DNA of 64,000 nt, taken from positions 20,288 to 84,287 of the forward strand of contig NZ_CAMRAN010000012.1 in NCBI RefSeq assembly GCF_947039875.1, written 5' to 3'. Under the pieces are notes generated by a model. It searched no databases. It was not told the origin of the DNA and was given only the letters and a program-made list of their open reading frames with translations. The translations under genes and the position numbers were made by a program. Shown piece by piece: positions 59,403 through 64,000 of the stretch; the first letter of the stretch is position 1; the number at the start of each line of letters is the position of its first letter. This DNA is from an uncultured Photobacterium sp. GTDB lineage: Bacteria; Pseudomonadota; Gammaproteobacteria; Enterobacterales; Vibrionaceae.

Positions 59403-62018
59403 ATGAGCACTGATGAGATTCGCCGCGCGTATCTTGCATTTTTCGAGAGCAAAGGCCACCAGATCGTGGAAAGCTCGTCTCTTGTACCTGCGAATGACCC
59501 AACGTTGTTATTCACTAATGCAGGTATGAACCAGTTTAAAGATACATTTCTAGGTCTTGAAAAGCGTAACTACACACGTGCGACAAGCGCTCAGCGTTGT
59601 GTACGTGCGGGTGGTAAACACAACGACCTTGAAAATGTAGGCTTTACAGCCCGTCATCATACTTTCTTTGAAATGTTAGGTAACTTCAGCTTCGGTGATT
59701 ACTTCAAGCATGATGCAATTGGTTATGCGTGGGAATTTTTAACCAAAGAGCTAAAGCTCCCTGAAGATCGTCTTGTTGTTACTATCTATGAAAGTGATGA
59801 TGAAGCGTTTGAAATCTGGAATAAAGAAATTGGTATTCCAGCAGATCGCATCGTACGTATTGGTGACAACAAAGGTGCACCTTTTGCTTCAGATAACTTC
59901 TGGCAAATGGGCGACACTGGCCCTTGTGGTCCTTGTACTGAAATTTTCTACGATCATGGCGATCACATTTGGGGTGGTCGTCCAGGTACACCAGAAGAAG
60001 ATGGTGACCGTTTCATCGAGATCTGGAATAACGTATTTATGCAGTTCAACCGTCAAGCTGACGGTACAATGGAACCGCTACCTAAGCCTTCTGTTGATAC
60101 AGGTATGGGTATTGAGCGTATTGCTGCAATTATGCAGGGTGTACACTCAAACTACGAAATCGATATCTTCCAAACATTAATTAAAGAAGCTGCAGCAGTT
60201 ATTGGCTATGACGACTTGTCTAATCAATCACTACGCGTTGTTGCTGACCATATTCGTTCTTGTGCTTTCCTTATTGCTGACGGTGTAATGCCATCAAATG
60301 AAGGCCGTGGTTATGTATTACGCCGTATTATTCGTCGAGCAGTGCGTCACGGTAACAAGCTAGGTGCACAGGGCGTATTCTTCTACAAACTTGTTGGCCC
60401 ATTGGCTGAGATCATGGGTACTGCGGGTGTTGAGCTAAAAGCACAACAAGAGCTAGTAGAAAAAGTATTAAAGATTGAAGAAGATAACTTCAGCCGTACG
60501 CTTGATCGTGGTCTAACTATTCTTAATGAAGCATTAGATAACATCGACGGTAATGTACTCGACGGTGAAACGGTATTTAAACTTTATGATACCTATGGTT
60601 TCCCTGCGGATTTAACTAACGACGTTGCTCGTGAGCGTGGCTTCTCAATCGACGAAGACGGTTTTGAAACCGCAATGGCAGCTCAACGTCAACGTGCTCG
60701 TGATGCGGGTAACTTTGGTGTTGACTATAATGATACTATCAAAGTTGATGCTGAAACGACGTTCTGTGGTTACAGCGCGACGGATGGCGAAGGTGTGATT
60801 GTTGCGCTATACCGCGATGGTAATGCTGTTGACACCATTAATGCTGGCGAAGATGCATTGGTTGTATTATCAAATACACCATTTTATGCAGAATCAGGCG
60901 GCCAGTGTGGTGATAGCGGTTTATTAACGGCTGAAAGTGTGGTGTTCAACGTTGCTGATACGCAAAAATTTGGTGCTGCAACAGGTCATAAAGGTCAATT
61001 AGTTGAAGGTTCATTAACAGTGGGTCAATCATTGACTGCTGCTGTTGACTCTGAGCGTCGCCAAGCGATTAGCCTTAACCACTCAGCAACGCACTTAATG
61101 CATGCAGCATTGCGTACTATTTTAGGTGATCATGTTGCTCAAAAAGGTTCATTAGTAAAAGCGGATAGCCTCCGTTTTGACTTCTCAAACCTAGAAGCAG
61201 TTAAACCTGAACAATTACGTGCTGTTGAGAATATGGTTAACGAACAAATTCGTGCTAACCATAGCATTGATACCAACATCATGGACATTGATGCTGCGAA
61301 AGCAAAAGGCGCGATGGCATTGTTTGGTGAGAAATACGATGACGAGGTACGTGTACTGAGCATGGGTAATTTCTCAACGGAGCTTTGTGGTGGGGTTCAC
61401 GCTAACCGTACTGGTGATATTGGCCTGTTTAAGATCTTATCTGAAAGTGGTATCGCTGCGGGTATTCGCCGTATTGAAGCGGTAACTGGCGCAGGCGCAA
61501 TTGCGGCAATGCACACTGAAGACATGATGCTTGCGAAAACTGCACGTTTAGTGAAATCTGACGTGGCGTCTGTTGTTAGTAAAGTGGATGCCTTAGTATC
61601 ACACAGCAAACAACTAGAAAAAGAAATTCAGCAACTAAAAGACAAGTTAGCGGCGCAAGAAGGCGCAAGCTTGATCAATAAAGCGCAAGAAATTAATGGC
61701 ATTAAAGTGTTAATTGCAAAACTTGACGGCGCTGATAACAAAGCATTACGTGGCATGGTTGATGAGTTAAAAAATCAACTAGGTAGCGGTGTGGTGTTAT
61801 TAGGTAATGTTAGCGAAGGTAAAGTTGGCTTAATTGCTGGTGTTACTAAAGATTTAATTGGCAAAGTCAAAGCTGGTGAGTTAGTTAATTTGGTTGCATT
61901 ACAAGTTGGCGGTAAGGGCGGCGGTCGTCCTGATATGGCACAAGCTGGTGGTACTGACGCTGCAGCATTGCCTGCGGCATTAGAGACTGTTACACCATGG
62001 CTAGCTGACAAACTGTAA
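59403..62018 (+). CDS. alaS: Alanine-tRNA ligase
   Basis: Charges tRNA-Ala and edits mischarged Ser and Gly. About 871 residues from 59403 ([20 protein letters not shown]) or two codons earlier at 59397. Class II motifs are in the N-terminal domain ([19 protein letters not shown]). The editing domain has [12 protein letters not shown] and [13 protein letters not shown], and a C-terminal oligomerisation domain follows. The frame open from 59286 is not coding. lysC follows after 16 bp and may be co-transcribed. Confidence 0.97.
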   Translation: MSTDEIRRAYLAFFESKGHQIVESSSLVPANDPTLLFTNAGMNQFKDTFLGLEKRNYTRATSAQRCVRAGGKHNDLENVGFTARHHTFFEMLGNFSFGDYFKHDAIGYAWEFLTKELKLPEDRLVVTIYESDDEAFEIWNKEIGIPADRIVRIGDNKGAPFASDNFWQMGDTGPCGPCTEIFYDHGDHIWGGRPGTPEEDGDRFIEIWNNVFMQFNRQADGTMEPLPKPSVDTGMGIERIAAIMQGVHSNYEIDIFQTLIKEAAAVIGYDDLSNQSLRVVADHIRSCAFLIADGVMPSNEGRGYVLRRIIRRAVRHGNKLGAQGVFFYKLVGPLAEIMGTAGVELKAQQELVEKVLKIEEDNFSRTLDRGLTILNEALDNIDGNVLDGETVFKLYDTYGFPADLTNDVARERGFSIDEDGFETAMAAQRQRARDAGNFGVDYNDTIKVDAETTFCGYSATDGEGVIVALYRDGNAVDTINAGEDALVVLSNTPFYAESGGQCGDSGLLTAESVVFNVADTQKFGAATGHKGQLVEGSLTVGQSLTAAVDSERRQAISLNHSATHLMHAALRTILGDHVAQKGSLVKADSLRFDFSNLEAVKPEQLRAVENMVNEQIRANHSIDTNIMDIDAAKAKGAMALFGEKYDDEVRVLSMGNFSTELCGGVHANRTGDIGLFKILSESGIAAGIRRIEAVTGAGAIAAMHTEDMMLAKTARLVKSDVASVVSKVDALVSHSKQLEKEIQQLKDKLAAQEGASLINKAQEINGIKVLIAKLDGADNKALRGMVDELKNQLGSGVVLLGNVSEGKVGLIAGVTKDLIGKVKAGELVNLVALQVGGKGGGRPDMAQAGGTDAAALPAALETVTPWLADKL

Positions 62019-62034
62019 TCACTGGAGAGGTAAT

Positions 62035-63219
62035 GTGGCACTATTAGTGCAAAAATTTGGTGGTACATCTGTTGGTAGCATTGAACGAATAGAAGCCGTT
62101 GCTGAGCGAGTAGTAAAAGCTCGTCAGTGTGGCCACCAAGTAGTTGTTGTATTGTCTGCAATGGCCGGTGAAACTAATCGACTATTGGGCTTAGCTAAGC
62201 AAATTAATGCGATTCCGACACCGCGTGAGCTAGATGTTCTACTTGCTACGGGTGAACAAGTATCAATTGCTTTATTAGCTATGGCGTTGAATAAACGAGG
62301 CTATAGTGCGACCTCATTGACGGCGGATCAAGTTGTTATCCATACCGATAGCAACTTTAATAATGCCACTATCCATGAGGTTGAAACCCAGAATATGACC
62401 ACATTACTAGGCCAAGACAACATTGTTGTCGTGGCCGGTTTCCAAGGGCGTGATATTGATGGCAATATCACAACCTTGGGACGTGGCGGGTCAGATACCA
62501 CTGCGGTTGCTATTGCTAGTGCGCTTAATGCAGATGAATGTCAAATTTTTACAGATGTTGACGGAGTGTATTCTACTGACCCAAGAATTGTACCAAGTGC
62601 AGCTCGTTTAGACGTTATTCATTTTGATTACATGACTTGCATGGCGCGCTTAGGGGCAAAAGTGCTACAATTACAGTCTGTAGAGTATGCATGCCAACAT
62701 CGCGTTCCATTACGGGTTCTTTCTTCCTTTGAGGAAGGGCAGGGAACGTTAGTGAACTTTGATGTAATGAGTAATCAAAATATCATTGGCGTTGCGCTCC
62801 AAAGGCAGCAGGTTTTAGTTAACATTACACTACCAGCAACTGTTCTTAATGAGCAGTTGGACTTATATGGTTTGACAGCTTGGAATTTATCAACTAATTC
62901 TAGTGATGACATATCACAAATCGTCATTTCTAATGATGATTTAGCGCGTTTAAGACTAGTGTTTGATAACAAAATGCGCCATATTGGTATGGTCTCTATA
63001 CTTTCCTTGATTGGAAAGGATATTCAGCAACATTTGGAGTCAATTCAAAAGGTGCTGCAAGAGGCTGGCATTACAGTGTATACATATCAGGGTGATAAGA
63101 AATGTTTATCTTTATTGATTAATGAAGATGATCATCTTACAGCTGTTGATTTAATCCATGAAAAATTTGTGGTCGATAATCCGAGTTTCGGTAATCTATC
63201 GCATCTTGCTGTTTCTTGA
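62035..63219 (+). CDS. lysC: Aspartate kinase
   Basis: First enzyme of the lysine, threonine and methionine pathway. It has 394 residues. KFGGTSVGS (6-14) and the FTDVDGVYSTDPR block are the kinase signature, and two ACT-type regulatory domains are likely in the last 140 residues. It is monofunctional, with no homoserine dehydrogenase. The start is GTG at 62035 after GGAGAGG. The alaS-lysC-csrA order is shared with vibrios and pseudomonads. Confidence 0.94.
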   Translation: MALLVQKFGGTSVGSIERIEAVAERVVKARQCGHQVVVVLSAMAGETNRLLGLAKQINAIPTPRELDVLLATGEQVSIALLAMALNKRGYSATSLTADQVVIHTDSNFNNATIHEVETQNMTTLLGQDNIVVVAGFQGRDIDGNITTLGRGGSDTTAVAIASALNADECQIFTDVDGVYSTDPRIVPSAARLDVIHFDYMTCMARLGAKVLQLQSVEYACQHRVPLRVLSSFEEGQGTLVNFDVMSNQNIIGVALQRQQVLVNITLPATVLNEQLDLYGLTAWNLSTNSSDDISQIVISNDDLARLRLVFDNKMRHIGMVSILSLIGKDIQQHLESIQKVLQEAGITVYTYQGDKKCLSLLINEDDHLTAVDLIHEKFVVDNPSFGNLSHLAVS

Positions 63220-63303
63220 GCCACGGCTATTTACGAAATTGTGAATTTTATTGGATAAAACGTTAAATTCTTATAAGACTGAGATTACTCAAGGAGCACT
63301 CGA

Positions 63304-63501
63304 ATGCTAATTTTAACACGTCGTGTAGGTGAAACTCTAATGATCGGTGACGAAGTAACTGTTACTGTTCTTGGTGTTAAAGGAAATCAGGTACGTATTG
63401 GTGTTAACGCACCTAAAGAAGTATCTGTTCACCGTGAAGAAATATACATGCGAATTCAAGCAGAAAAAGAAGCTGGTACTCCGAGTACTGGTAACTACTG
63501 A
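63304..63501 (+). CDS. csrA: Carbon storage regulator CsrA
   Basis: A 65-residue RNA-binding protein that represses translation by binding GGA sites in leaders. [28 protein letters not shown] start is nearly invariant, with Arg44 near VHREEIY. It ends a lysC-linked run and is followed by a strong terminator and tRNAs. The BarA kinase of the CsrA-titrating pathway is at 36032. Confidence 0.98.
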   Translation: MLILTRRVGETLMIGDEVTVTVLGVKGNQVRIGVNAPKEVSVHREEIYMRIQAEKEAGTPSTGNY

Positions 63502-63510
63502 TTCAAAGGA

Positions 63511-63538
63511 GGCCAGGATAATTATCCTGGCCTTTTTT
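63511..63538 (+). terminator. Terminator of csrA
   Basis: A perfect 22-bp palindromic stem-loop (GGCCAGGATA / TATCCTGGCC) and a T run. Confidence 0.92.
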
Positions 63539-63773
63539 GTGCCTGTAGAAAAAGAAATATCTTGTAAATCGTGATTAAATAGAGCCTAAAGACGATGTTT
63601 TTTTGTTCATCTTTGAGTGCGTTATCTGTTTTATAAGGTGAATGTTTCTGTGGTCACGTTGCATTAATTATCGCATTGTTTACTTAGTGTTCATTCGTGC
63701 GGCGAGTATTGGTTTTTAGCAATAAAGTGTTTGACTTATTTTGGGCTAACAGTAATATGTGCCTCCACAACAT

Positions 63774-63865
63774 GGTGAGGTGGCCGAGAGGCTGAAGGCG
63801 CTCCCCTGCTAAGGGAGTATACGGTTTATCCCGTATCGAGGGTTCGAATCCCTCCTTCACCGCCA
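63774..63865 (+). tRNA. tRNA-Ser (anticodon GCU)
   Basis: A class II tRNA of 92 bases including an encoded CCA. The acceptor GGTGAGG pairs with CTTCACC. The anticodon stem CTCCC / GGGAG holds the loop CTGCTAA with anticodon GCT at 63808-63810. A long variable arm (TATACGG / CCGTATC) and the GGTTCGAATCC T arm are present. Confidence 0.97.
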
Positions 63866-63949
63866 TTATTTTTTTATGGATATTGTGAACGCTTTCTTAT
63901 TGATTTAATTATCTTAATTTGGGATAATGCAGCGGTAACAAAGCACAGT

Positions 63950-64000
63950 GCGCGCGTAGCTCAGCTGGATAGAGTACTTGGCTACGAACCAGGCGGTCGG
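63950..64000 (+). tRNA. tRNA-Arg (anticodon ACG), cut by window end
   Basis: The acceptor GCGCGCG, TAGCTCAG D arm and the anticodon stem-loop (loop CTACGAA, anticodon ACG at 63984-63986) are present; the T arm is beyond the window. It follows tRNA-Ser, as in many vibrio csrA-tRNA loci. Confidence 0.92.

Overview
The window is about 64 kb of a gammaproteobacterial chromosome, most probably from the Vibrionaceae and closest in feel to Photobacterium. This rests on gene order (epd-pgk-fbaA-mscS, fau/6S RNA/zapA/ygfB/ubiHI, rpoE-rseABC-lepA-lepB-rnc-era-recO-pdxJ-acpS, relA-mazG-pyrG-eno-ftsB-ispDF-truD-surE-pcm-nlpD-rpoS, recA/alaS/lysC/csrA/tRNA), an AT-rich base composition, and protein similarity recalled from memory. 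No database search was run, so the genus is an inference.

Layout. 1-3312: the tail of an unknown gene, a two-component system (sensor kinase and OmpR-type regulator) with a YgiW-like periplasmic OB-fold protein upstream, and a cold-shock protein. 4036-12797: central carbon genes epd, pgk and fbaA, then mscS, yggE, serA, rpiA and fau. PurR-type palindromes precede fbaA and lie in the fau-rpiA gap. 12868-17342: 6S RNA, zapA, ygfB, ubiH, ubiI and a lone gcvH whose reading frame runs past its usual end into its own terminator. 17382-21169 is the accessory part: ytfK, then two short IS6-family relics in the same orientation enclosing a single 420-codon gene. That gene carries the catalytic signature of ExoY/edema-factor nucleotidyl cyclase toxins. 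A small cysteine-rich operon follows (DUF134 regulator, NifX-like protein, NqrM-like membrane protein) behind a perfect 14-bp palindrome.

21240-26310: a LysR regulator, a YbaK-type deacylase, ygfZ, sdhE-ygfX and nadB. 26830-35929: the sigma-E envelope-stress operon with a good sigma-E promoter, then lepA, lepB, rnc, era, recO, pdxJ and acpS. 36032-46694: barA, rlmD, relA, mazG, pyrG and eno. 47003-52926: ftsB, ispD, ispF, truD, surE, pcm, nlpD and rpoS, tightly packed. 53125-64000: mutS, pncC, recA with an SOS box, a Kch-type potassium channel where recX is often found, alaS, lysC, csrA, tRNA-Ser(GCU) and the start of tRNA-Arg(ACG).

Most of the window is conserved housekeeping and stress physiology: sigma-E, RpoS, RelA, YtfK, BarA and CsrA all lie within 50 kb. 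The candidate for something undescribed is the ExoY-like gene held between two internally deleted IS6 copies at 17760-20071. The second is the neighbouring DUF134/NifX/NqrM-like module.
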